The notes below the pieces were generated by a model, which made no database searches, was not told where the DNA came from, and was given only the letters and a program-made list of their open reading frames with translations. A stretch of DNA of 36,093 nucleotides from an uncultured Lachnospiraceae bacterium (GTDB taxonomy: Bacteria > Bacillota > Clostridia > Lachnospirales > Lachnospiraceae). The first letter of the stretch is position 1. Every line of letters begins with the position of its first letter. The position numbers and the translations under genes were made by a program. The stretch spans positions 1 through 36,093 of the forward strand of contig CANRIG010000029.1 of the NCBI GenBank assembly GCA_947630595.1, given 5' to 3'. This document shows, piece by piece, positions 22,976 through 30,855 of this stretch.

Positions 22976-25900
22976 CTACCCGGTGATTCCGGTCAGGCGG
23001 TTCATCAGATCGTCGAGCGAGCTGGTGTCCGGTTGGTTGAAATTGTTTTCCAGGTTGTTGTTTGAATTTTCATTTCCTGAATCACTGTTACTAAGATAGT
23101 CACTGCCTGAATTACTGCTATTCAAGTTATTGCTTAAATTTCCATTGTTTGAATTATTACCTCCAGAATCACCACTGCTTGAACTCCCATTGTGTGAGTT
23201 ACCACTTCCCAAACTACCGTTACCTGAATTATCACTTAAATTTTCACTGTTCAAATTACCGTTTCCAAGGTTTCCATTGTTTAAATGATCACTACTTTGT
23301 ACATTGTTGTATATATTTGAATTGGAATTGGAACTATTTGTGTTTCCATCGGAAAGCGTTTCATCATGGAGCGCTTCGCTGCTGGTCTGGGTTTCTTCAC
23401 TGTGCGTCTGCAGTTTATCCTTTTGCTTGCCTTGATTAGTATGCCCGTCGTTTGCCTCTGCCGTTGTCTTTGTCTCCGACTCACTTTCAGCCTCTGGTAT
23501 CACGCCGTGTGTTCCATCGAGGAGGCCGGGATAGAACAGGATGGGACTGCGTTCGGTTTCCGGGGGCGCTTCGTGCAGTGGGCATTCTTTTTGGGGAACG
23601 GTTCCCCCGGCGAAATATTCCTCATAGGTATCGGTGCAGCCGCCGGGTACGGCGGGGCGATGGGAGTTGCGGCAGAGGGTGACGGCCTGCACGGTGTCGG
23701 GTTTTACGAAATCTGCGGTAGGCAGGCCGTCGTGAATCCGGTCCATGACGGCGGACCAGAGGTCTTTGCTGTAAGTGTGGCAGGTGGAAAAAAGCGGCAG
23801 GTCCTGATTGTTGTCGTATCCGCCCCAGACGCAGCAGGTGTAGTACGGCGTATAGCCGACAAACCAGATATCCTTATAATTGGAAGTCGTACCGGTTTTT
23901 CCCGACACGGGCTGGCCGGCGGCGTGAATCGCGCCGTAGGCGGTGCCGGAGGGGTCGGCGACCACATCCCGCATGACGTCGGTCAGCAAAAATGCGGCGT
24001 CCTCCGAGAGGACGCGCTGCGCCGCGCCGGAAGCTGCGTCTTCGATAGCCCGCGCCCGGATGTCTTCCGCGGACGCGCGCAGGTCGGTGTCTTTTGCGGA
24101 CACATGCAGGCTGGTATCGTCAGCGGACACGTGCAGGCCGGAATCATCGGTGGACATGTGCAGGCCGGAATCATCGCCGGACACGTGCAGGCCGGAATCG
24201 TCAGCGGACACGTACAGGCCGGAATCTTCCGCAGACACGTGCAGACCGGCATTATCAGCGGATGCACGCAAACCAGTGTCGTCGTCAACCTCGGACTGCT
24301 GCGTATTGTCTGCCAGCACATTTCCCTGGCGGTCGAGAATTTTGGTGAAAAATTTCGGCGCGCGGTAGACGCCGCCGTTGGCGATGGCGGCGTATGCGCC
24401 GCAGAGCTCCAGGTTGGTCACGCCCTGCGTGATGCCGCCGAGCGCCAGCGGCTGAATTACGTCGGAGGAAGAACCGTTTTCCGATTCATAATATTCATGC
24501 AGCGTACTGATGCCGAAATTCTGCGCATACTGAAAGCCGAGCCGCGGCGAAATTTTTGTGAGACATTTGACGGCGATGACATTGATCGAGCGGGTGATGG
24601 CCTCGCGAATCGTGACCGTGCCGGAATAATCTGTGATGTCCCAGTTGCTCACCGGCGTTCCGTCCTCATATTGATAAGGCTCGTTTTCGTAAGTGGTCGC
24701 AAGCGTCTGCCCGTCGGCGTCCAGCGCAGGCGCGTAGGCGGTGAGGATTTTAAACGTGGAGCCGGGCTGCCGCGTGGTCTCCGTTGCGCGGTTCAGCGTC
24801 AGGCTGGCCGTCTTTTCGCCGCGGCCGCCGACCAGGGCGCGGACATAACCGGTTTTCTGGTCGATGAGCACGAGCGAAGCCTGCGGCTGCGGCGAGAGCG
24901 TGAGCCGCTCGCCCAGCACTGTGAGCGTGTTGTTTTCGGAGTTGTCTTCTCCGTCTTTGCCTGCGCCTTCTTCTCCGGTATTTTCTCCATTTTTATTTGT
25001 GCTTTTTTCTTCATCTTTGACCGGGCTTTCTTCCCCGATACTTTCTCCATTTTTATTTGTGCTTTTTTCTCCATCTTGACTTGTATTTTCTGTTCCGTTA
25101 TCTTCCCCGTCTTCGTCAGTCCCATCTTTCCTATCATTTTCTTCATCCTTGCCTGCGGCGCCCTCCTCCAGAATATGCTCCCGGAATGCGTCCGCATACG
25201 CCTGCGCTTCCTCCTGCGAGGTACAGAGCAGGTTAAATGTCTCATTTTGTGTTTCGCGGATATAGCTGCGCAGCGCTTCCGAACCATAGTGCGCGGCCGT
25301 GCCGTCAGCGTCCGCCACGCTCAGCGCGTAGTCGATGCCGAACTCCGTTCCCTCCGGGAAATTGGCCGGATTCTGAAATTCCTCGTCGCAGATTTTCTGG
25401 ATTTCCGGGTCCTGCGCGGAAAAAATGCGCAGCCCGCCGCTGTAGACGGCGCGGTAAGCCTGTTCGGGCGAATAGCCCTTTTCCTGCACCAGCACGTCTG
25501 TGACCTGATCGATCAGCGCGTCCTCATAATAGGAATACGCCGATTCCTCGTACATACTGTTGTAATCATGGATGCGCGCGTAGACGTCGTCCGCCAATGC
25601 CTCATTTTGTTCTTCGGCTGAGATGTAACCCTGTTTCTTCATATAATACAGCACGGTTTCCCGGCGGCGCCGGTTGGCCTCCGGGTAAGCGATCGGATTG
25701 TAGCCGCTCGGATTCTGGGGAATCGCGGCGAGAACGGCGGCCTCGGAGAGCGTCAGCTCTGACACATCTTTGCCGAAATAGCGGCGGGCGGCGGCCTGCA
25801 CGCCGTAGCAGCCGGAGCCGAGGTTGATCGTGTTCAGGTAATCCTCCAGAATTTCCTCCTTGGAAATGCGCTTTTCAAGCTGCAGCGCCAGATACTGCTC

Positions 25901-26434
25901 CTGAATTTTGCGCTTAAAACGGTCGCGGAAGGAATCCTCCTGCGTCCATTCGGTAAAGACACTGTTTTTGATCAGCTGCTGCGTGATGGTGCTGGCCCCC
26001 TCCGAAAAGGAGCCGCTGGTGATGCCGGTCCAGAACGCCCGGGCGATGCCGCGCGGGTCGATGCCGCTGTGACTGTAAAAGCGTTCGTCCTCGATGGCGA
26101 TAACCGCTTGCTGCAGGGCGTCCGGGATTTCGGCGAGACTGACAATGTCGCGGTTGGAAGAGGCCAGCGTCAGCTTGCGCAGGTAATTGCCGTCGGCGTC
26201 GCAGATGTAGGTGGCGGACTCGCTCGGCGAAACGGTGATTGTGTCGATGTCGGGAGCGGTTGCGATCAGCCGCAGGACCATCCCCGAAAACAGCAGCAAA
26301 GCGGCGGCCGCAGCGATTCCGGACGCAGCCAGAATACGCTTCCAGGGCAGCCGCCGGAGCTGAAACACGGCCCCGTCTTCGCCCCTTTGCCGGTCAGAGC
26401 CCTCTTTTTTTCTGAACACCGGTTTTTTCCACAT
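22976..26434 (-). CDS. Class A penicillin-binding protein, repeat-expanded
   Basis: This 1152-residue bifunctional enzyme polymerises and cross-links peptidoglycan. It has a cytoplasmic tail, a membrane anchor (about 33-57) and a GT51 glycosyltransferase domain with IEDERFYSHSG (Glu115), GASTITQQLIKN and LEKRISKEEILEDYLN. The transpeptidase domain carries STFK (Ser559), SIN (616-618) and KTGTT (846-850). It is several hundred residues longer than typical PBP1a because of three low-complexity insertions. These are an acidic linker between the domains (about 425-505, a 20-residue repeat), a 9-residue repeat block between SIN and KTG (about 717-788), and an Asn/Ser/Gly-rich tail (about 1000-1130). 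All catalytic motifs are intact. The start follows AAGGAAG by 9 bases. It is divergent from the surface-protein locus. Confidence 0.94.
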   Translation of the reverse strand: MWKKPVFRKKEGSDRQRGEDGAVFQLRRLPWKRILAASGIAAAAALLLFSGMVLRLIATAPDIDTITVSPSESATYICDADGNYLRKLTLASSNRDIVSLAEIPDALQQAVIAIEDERFYSHSGIDPRGIARAFWTGITSGSFSEGASTITQQLIKNSVFTEWTQEDSFRDRFKRKIQEQYLALQLEKRISKEEILEDYLNTINLGSGCYGVQAAARRYFGKDVSELTLSEAAVLAAIPQNPSGYNPIAYPEANRRRRETVLYYMKKQGYISAEEQNEALADDVYARIHDYNSMYEESAYSYYEDALIDQVTDVLVQEKGYSPEQAYRAVYSGGLRIFSAQDPEIQKICDEEFQNPANFPEGTEFGIDYALSVADADGTAAHYGSEALRSYIRETQNETFNLLCTSQEEAQAYADAFREHILEEGAAGKDEENDRKDGTDEDGEDNGTENTSQDGEKSTNKNGESIGEESPVKDEEKSTNKNGENTGEEGAGKDGEDNSENNTLTVLGERLTLSPQPQASLVLIDQKTGYVRALVGGRGEKTASLTLNRATETTRQPGSTFKILTAYAPALDADGQTLATTYENEPYQYEDGTPVSNWDITDYSGTVTIREAITRSINVIAVKCLTKISPRLGFQYAQNFGISTLHEYYESENGSSSDVIQPLALGGITQGVTNLELCGAYAAIANGGVYRAPKFFTKILDRQGNVLADNTQQSEVDDDTGLRASADNAGLHVSAEDSGLYVSADDSGLHVSGDDSGLHMSTDDSGLHVSADDTSLHVSAKDTDLRASAEDIRARAIEDAASGAAQRVLSEDAAFLLTDVMRDVVADPSGTAYGAIHAAGQPVSGKTGTTSNYKDIWFVGYTPYYTCCVWGGYDNNQDLPLFSTCHTYSKDLWSAVMDRIHDGLPTADFVKPDTVQAVTLCRNSHRPAVPGGCTDTYEEYFAGGTVPQKECPLHEAPPETERSPILFYPGLLDGTHGVIPEAESESETKTTAEANDGHTNQGKQKDKLQTHSEETQTSSEALHDETLSDGNTNSSNSNSNIYNNVQSSDHLNNGNLGNGNLNSENLSDNSGNGSLGSGNSHNGSSSSGDSGGNNSNNGNLSNNLNSSNSGSDYLSNSDSGNENSNNNLENNFNQPDTSSLDDLMNRLTGITG
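24071..24286 (-). repeat. 27-bp coding repeats inside the transpeptidase domain
   Basis: Eight consecutive 27-base units encode variants of DSGLHVSAD. They lie between the SIN and KTG motifs of the penicillin-binding protein. The central units are the most similar and the flanking ones more diverged, the usual pattern of a growing array. An opposite-strand frame through the array is a by-product of unit length. Confidence 0.92.
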
Positions 26435-26711
26435 AAAAGCACACTTCCTTTCCGCTCATAAATTACAGTATTCCAGTTTTCAGGGGAAAATATGCGTCTG
26501 CAGGGCGACGTAAATTTATTCAAACAAATCTGACAATTTTAAAAAATTTACCCTCTGCAAAGCCAAAAATAATCCACCTAGCAGAGCATAAATTCCTGAT
26601 AAATTTTACTGCGCAGAAGAGAATATTTAGTCGAAAAAACCAGTGTTTTCAGACGAAAAATCCTTTCTTGTCGATTTGCACAAAAAGTTGCCCTTGAATT
26701 CAAAATTTTGA

Positions 26712-26865
26712 AGTTTTGGAGGGGCGTTTCAAGGGAAGCGTTTTTCCCTTACGGTCAGCGGGTAAATCCGGTAAATGGGGCGATAAAGAGCTTTTCGGGT
26801 TTTTCCGGCAGGGTGTTCCGTAAGGGAAAAAACAAGGGAAGAAATCTGCTTTTTCCCTCCCAAAA
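26712..26865. repeat. Intergenic inverted-repeat element
   Basis: GTTTTTCCCTTACGG (26740-26754) is inverted at 26818-26833 with one extra base. GTTTTGGAGGG near 26713 is inverted at about 26854-26865 as CCCTCCCAAAAC. The 45-base arms flank a 63-base centre. It occupies the 700-base gap between the divergent penicillin-binding protein and surface-protein genes. The rest of that gap is AT-rich sequence with no supported gene. Confidence 0.55.
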
Positions 26866-26872
26866 CGCCCGG

Positions 26873-26964
26873 AAAACCCCGTAAATACGGGCTTTTTCCG
26901 AAAATCAGTCAGCAAATCCACATTTGCATACTAACGCAAAAAAGCCCGTAAAATCGGGGCTTTT
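26873..26964 (+). terminator. Two terminator-like hairpins in a gene-free gap
   Basis: CCCGT/ACGGG at 26878-26891 is flanked by AAAA before and CTTTTT after. AAAAGCCC (26940-26947) pairs with GGGCTTTT (26957-26964). Both look like intrinsic terminators, yet no rightward gene lies upstream. They could end a noncoding transcript from the inverted-repeat element or insulate the downstream gene. Confidence 0.5.
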
Positions 26965-27133
26965 GAGCGCTGAGGAACAAGGGGAAAATGAAAAAACGGC
27001 CCCATATGAAGAAAAGGACGCAGACAGGTAATTTTATCAAAAATCTACGATTTCAGGTGGACAATATTTGGCCGATAAATCATATCGTAAGTTGATACAA
27101 TTGAGACAATTCTGTGGCAAGGAGGAATAAAAT

Positions 27134-29290
27134 ATGAAGAAGAGGAATGCAAACTGGAGACGTATACTGGCAGTGCTGCTGACGTCGGCGATGTTTTTGC
27201 AGGGCGCAGTCACAGCCGGAGCAGACGAGGCCGCGGAGAGCGAAGCGGCGCGGATCGCGGCGGAGAGTGAAGCGGCGCGGATCGCGGCGGAAAGCGAAGC
27301 GGCAAGGCTGGCAGCGGAAAGTGAAGCGCAGAGCGAGGCGGCAAGATTGGCCGCGGAAAGTGAAGCGGCGCGGATTGCGGCGGAACAGAGCGAAGCGGAA
27401 TCCAAAGCGGCGGCGGAGAGCGAGGCGGCAAGGCTGGCCGCGGAGAGCGAAGCGGCGGCAAAAGCGGCAGCAGAGAGCGAGGCAAAAGCCAAAGCAGAGA
27501 GCGAAGCGGCGGCAAAGGCGGCAGCAGAGAGCGAGGCAAAAGCCAAAGCAGAAAGCGAAGCGGCGGCAAAGGCAGCCGCGGAGAGCGAAGCAAAAGCCAA
27601 AGCGGAAAGCGAGGCGGCGGCGAAAGCGGCAGCGGAGAGCGAGGCAAAAGCCAAAGCGGAAAGCGAGGCGGCGAAAGCGGCGGCGGAGAGCGAGGCAAAA
27701 GCCAAAGCGGAGAGCGAGGCGGCGGCCAAGGCAGCGGCGGAGAGCGAAGCGGCGGCGAAGGCAGCAGCGGAGAGCGAAGCGGCAGCGAAGGCAGCGGCGG
27801 AGCAGAGCGAAGCGGAATCCAGGGCGGCAGCGGAGAGCGGGGCGGCTGGGGACAAAGCGGCGGAGATCAACGCTTTGCCCGGCACAAAGATCGCACCGGT
27901 CACCTACCACGTTACCTTTGAAAAGAACTCCGAGGAGCACGGCATCATCCGCGTGGAAAACCAGGAGATCAAAAAAGAGGACCTTGAGAAATACGAGAAG
28001 GAAGTCGCGCCGAACGGCGAATTCATCTTTACCGTACAGCCGGATAAGGGCTATAAGATCAAGAGCGTAAGAATCGAGGACAAGGACGTTCCCGAGACGA
28101 CGAATGAAAACGAGTACGAGATCGAGCCGGTGATCAGGGACGTCGAGATCAAAGTGGAATATGAAAAGCTTCCGGAGACCGATACCGGGGCGGCGGACAC
28201 CGGACAGAGCGAAACAAGCGAGGGCAGCGAAACAGCGCCGGAAGGCGGAGAGACGCAGGAGCCGGAGATCGAGAACGAGACGGAATTTAAATTCATGTTC
28301 CAGCAGGTAATCCTCCCGCTCGGCGGCGACGACGCCTGGGTGACCGGCGCCGAGGGCGAGAACCATTCCTGGCAGGTGCTGAACGAGAACGTGATCAGCA
28401 TCGTCGAGCAGGACGGCGCGCTGGCGCAGATCAGGGCAAACGCGGCCGGCGAAATTTTCCTGGCGCATTCTTATGCACTGGACGGCATGAACAGGATGGA
28501 AACCTTCCACGTGATCGTCACGGACGGCACGACGGAAGACGAGAATGAAGAGCTGTCGACGGAGACGTCGGAGACGGAAGCGAAGCCGGAGACCGGTGAA
28601 ACGATGACCGAAACGGAGGAATCGAAGACTGAGACCGAAGAAACAGAATCGGAAACGGAGGAGACGATAACCGAGGCGCCGGAAACGGAGACAGAAGAGC
28701 TGGAGGCGGAAACCGAGATCGGGGAAACCGAGACCGAGGGCGCGACGGAAATCGAAACAGAGCCGGAGAGCGAGCTGGAATCTGAAACAGAGCTGGAATC
28801 CGAAACAGAGACTGAGATCGAATCCGAGTCGGAGCTGGAGTCTGAGAGCGAGACGGAGAGCGAACTGGAATCCGGGACGGAGACAGAGGAAGTCAGAGAG
28901 CCGGATGCCGTGTACAACGACCCGGAGGTCAGCGTCACAGCGACCGCGCTGAAGGAAGGAGCGCTCCCGGAGGGCGCGCAGCTCAGCGTGGTGAAGCTCG
29001 CGGAAGGCACCCCGGAGTACGAGGAAGCGAAAGCGGCGGCGCAGGCAGCGGCAAACGCGAGTGAAGACGCAATTTATACATTTTATAATGTGACTTTTCT
29101 GGTAGACGGCATGGAATATGAGCCGGAGGACGGAACGGTAGCCGTCCAGCTGCAGCTCAAGAACCTGCAGGCAGCCCCGGGCATGAGCCAGAGCGTGCTC
29201 CACATCGAGGACACGGAGAACGGCAAGACGGCGGAGAACATTACACCGGCAGAAAGCGGGGATATCAGTTCTGTAGACGTTATATTCTGA
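27134..29290 (+). CDS. Secreted stalk-like surface protein with Ala/Glu/Ser repeats
   Basis: This 718-residue protein starts with a signal peptide (MKKRNANWRRILAVLL..., likely cleaved near residue 31). Residues 33-240 are Ala/Glu/Ser/Lys repeats predicted to be one long helix. Two small beta domains follow: about 253-343, resembling a repeat domain of surface proteins, and about 383-466, Ig-like. A Glu/Thr/Ser-rich acidic stretch occupies about 471-591. The last domain (about 596-718) resembles one found before SpaA modules in Lachnospiraceae surface proteins, and it ends abruptly at SSVDVIF. I see no LPxTG motif, membrane tail or other anchor, so it may be released, non-covalently bound or truncated. 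It precedes a second surface-protein gene with a similar signal peptide. The exact role is unknown. Confidence 0.82.
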   Translation: MKKRNANWRRILAVLLTSAMFLQGAVTAGADEAAESEAARIAAESEAARIAAESEAARLAAESEAQSEAARLAAESEAARIAAEQSEAESKAAAESEAARLAAESEAAAKAAAESEAKAKAESEAAAKAAAESEAKAKAESEAAAKAAAESEAKAKAESEAAAKAAAESEAKAKAESEAAKAAAESEAKAKAESEAAAKAAAESEAAAKAAAESEAAAKAAAEQSEAESRAAAESGAAGDKAAEINALPGTKIAPVTYHVTFEKNSEEHGIIRVENQEIKKEDLEKYEKEVAPNGEFIFTVQPDKGYKIKSVRIEDKDVPETTNENEYEIEPVIRDVEIKVEYEKLPETDTGAADTGQSETSEGSETAPEGGETQEPEIENETEFKFMFQQVILPLGGDDAWVTGAEGENHSWQVLNENVISIVEQDGALAQIRANAAGEIFLAHSYALDGMNRMETFHVIVTDGTTEDENEELSTETSETEAKPETGETMTETEESKTETEETESETEETITEAPETETEELEAETEIGETETEGATEIETEPESELESETELESETETEIESESELESESETESELESGTETEEVREPDAVYNDPEVSVTATALKEGALPEGAQLSVVKLAEGTPEYEEAKAAAQAAANASEDAIYTFYNVTFLVDGMEYEPEDGTVAVQLQLKNLQAAPGMSQSVLHIEDTENGKTAENITPAESGDISSVDVIF
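27452..27812 (+). repeat. 54-bp helix-coding repeats
   Basis: Four 54-base units from 27452, then one of 51 bases lacking a codon, then shorter units of about 30 bases, encode ESEAAAKAAA plus ESEAKAKA patterns. The 18-residue period equals five turns of alpha-helix. Older 9-residue AESEAARIA units precede them from about 27230. Neighbouring units are nearly identical. Confidence 0.88.
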
Positions 29291-29305
29291 TCGGGCGGGG
29301 CGCAG

Positions 29306-29364
29306 GCCCTCCGTAAAAGGATTTCAGGCCGGGCCGGCTGCCCGGAAGGGAGCAGACGGAGGGC
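29306..29364 (+). other. GC-rich hairpin between surface-protein genes
   Basis: Perfect arms GCCCTCCGT (29306-29314) and ACGGAGGGC (29356-29364) enclose a second stem, CCGGGC/GCCCGG. There is no T-run. It sits between two probably co-transcribed genes and may set their relative expression by processing or attenuation. Confidence 0.5.
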
Positions 29365-29418
29365 GGCCGCTGGAACAGAATGGACGACAGGACGGTAACA
29401 ATGGGAAAGGAGATTGTT

Positions 29419-30852
29419 ATGGAAAAGAAATTTGGATGGAGAAGATTGCTCGCGCTTCTGCTGGCAGTGTCGATGGTATTCAGCAGCCAGGCGTTCACGG
29501 CGCTGGCGGACAATACGATTGCTACTATTTTGGAGCCGGCTTCAAATGGTGTAACGTATGATTTGGCTGAGCACTCTGACTGGATTACACCATGGGATTC
29601 GGAGACTCAGACAGGTTCCCATGTGTCAATAGAAAGCGCCGAAAGCGGCAAAGTGGAGCAATTCCTGCCTGCTGATAAAATTTACGATTTTGATGAATAT
29701 TCGGACTTTCAAGTAAAAAACAATTGCGGAGTATACGTAGAGGTTTACTGGAACATACCAAATGGGAGCATATATTCGCCGGTAAAAAATGGTACAAAAT
29801 TTACGTACCAGCTCCCGGAGAGCCTTACGTTCGGAGTTGGGCGAACGTTTGAAGTGACTGACTCGAGTAGCAAACAGATAGGAACGGCAACAGTCGGCGA
29901 AGACGGTTTGGTTACCGTCACAATCGAGTTCGATGAGGGTACAGACTTATACGATTTCAGTGCGCATTTCGCACTTTGGGGCACCATGGATCTTAAAGGG
30001 AAGGCAGAGGGCGAGACAGTTGAGCTGTACTTTCCGGAAATCGGAACCCGCGATGTAACGGTTGCGGAAGACCTTTCCAGCAAGCGCCGTGGATTTACAG
30101 TCAACAAGGGATTAGCGAGTTATGAATACAGGAAGTTTGGCTGGGGAAATGACGGCACGCTGGGAACTGCGGTTCATTACAATGAGAAGACGGGCTTGAT
30201 TGACGAAATCTGGTACAATATTGTGGTGACAGCGAATGAAACGAACGAGGGCCTTTTGGAGCGTTTGGAATTTGACGATGAGATTACAAGTGCCTGGAAC
30301 GACAGCGAAAGCGATGATCTGACAAAGTACTTTCATATCGATACCGACGATATTAAGATTGCGACTCTTTGTAGAAAAAGAAATGGTGAATCTCTCGATT
30401 ATTTTTGGATGTCACAGGTGGAAACCGCTAATGTGACCGGTAATAATGATAATAAAGTGCACTTTGAATTTGACTTATCGAAGCTGGAGCATTTGGGGGA
30501 TGGCGATGGGATGATGGCTCCCTATGGCCTGGAACCGGGCGATTATATTACCATTATTTATCCCGTTCATGTTGATCCGGAGTTCTGGACAAAAATTCCA
30601 GGCGGACAGACCTCAGAGAGCATGGTGAAACTGTCTGGCAGCTATGCAGCCGATAATACCGTCACTGTTAAAAATGAAGTGGGGGATGAAAATTCCGCTA
30701 CGGCACATTGGTCGGAGCAGACGGAATGGCTCAGCAAAAAGGGCACGGTAAGGATGATCAAGGGTAAGCCGTATGTCCACTATGAAATTTATGTGTACCC
30801 GACGGTGTCGAAGACGCTGGCAGGCTGGAAACTAGAGGATCAGATGCGGTGA
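29419..30852 (+). CDS. Adhesin/pilin-like surface protein, N-terminal part before in-frame TGA
   Basis: This 477-residue part starts with a signal peptide (MEKKFGWRRLLALLLAVSMVFSSQAFTALA) and contains adhesin-type beta domains. AAAGGAGA precedes the ATG at 29419 with good spacing. It ends at TGA (30850-30852) after KLEDQMR, but the same frame then stays open for 1747 codons to the window end. The stop falls inside a beta domain whose other half (VVNIELFDQGN to LLVSYDVLY) follows it, as judged by comparison with a similar domain at about 32165-32530. It is therefore most likely one gene with a nonsense mutation, or one read through. If terminated here, the product is secreted but lacks an anchor. 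Base composition is more AT-rich than in the housekeeping genes. Confidence 0.8.
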   Translation: MEKKFGWRRLLALLLAVSMVFSSQAFTALADNTIATILEPASNGVTYDLAEHSDWITPWDSETQTGSHVSIESAESGKVEQFLPADKIYDFDEYSDFQVKNNCGVYVEVYWNIPNGSIYSPVKNGTKFTYQLPESLTFGVGRTFEVTDSSSKQIGTATVGEDGLVTVTIEFDEGTDLYDFSAHFALWGTMDLKGKAEGETVELYFPEIGTRDVTVAEDLSSKRRGFTVNKGLASYEYRKFGWGNDGTLGTAVHYNEKTGLIDEIWYNIVVTANETNEGLLERLEFDDEITSAWNDSESDDLTKYFHIDTDDIKIATLCRKRNGESLDYFWMSQVETANVTGNNDNKVHFEFDLSKLEHLGDGDGMMAPYGLEPGDYITIIYPVHVDPEFWTKIPGGQTSESMVKLSGSYAADNTVTVKNEVGDENSATAHWSEQTEWLSKKGTVRMIKGKPYVHYEIYVYPTVSKTLAGWKLEDQMR

Positions 30853-30855
30853 GGA

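Noticed and set aside
23366-25621. Plus-strand 751-codon frame opposite the penicillin-binding protein, with GHVQAGII repeats
   Set aside because: The repeats are the reverse reading of the 27-bp array, and the opposite strand encodes all penicillin-binding protein motifs.
26700-26921. Minus-strand 73-codon frame in the gap before the stalk protein
   Set aside because: It coincides with the inverted-repeat element, lacks a ribosome site and resembles no protein.
27080-29203. Minus-strand 707-codon frame opposite the stalk protein
   Set aside because: Low-complexity Arg/Leu/Phe-rich shadow of the Ala/Glu repeats, without a domain or ribosome site.
30850-30852. Selenocysteine codon
   Set aside because: The surrounding protein is a secreted adhesin domain with no redox role, and no selenocysteine-insertion hairpin could be recognised after the TGA.
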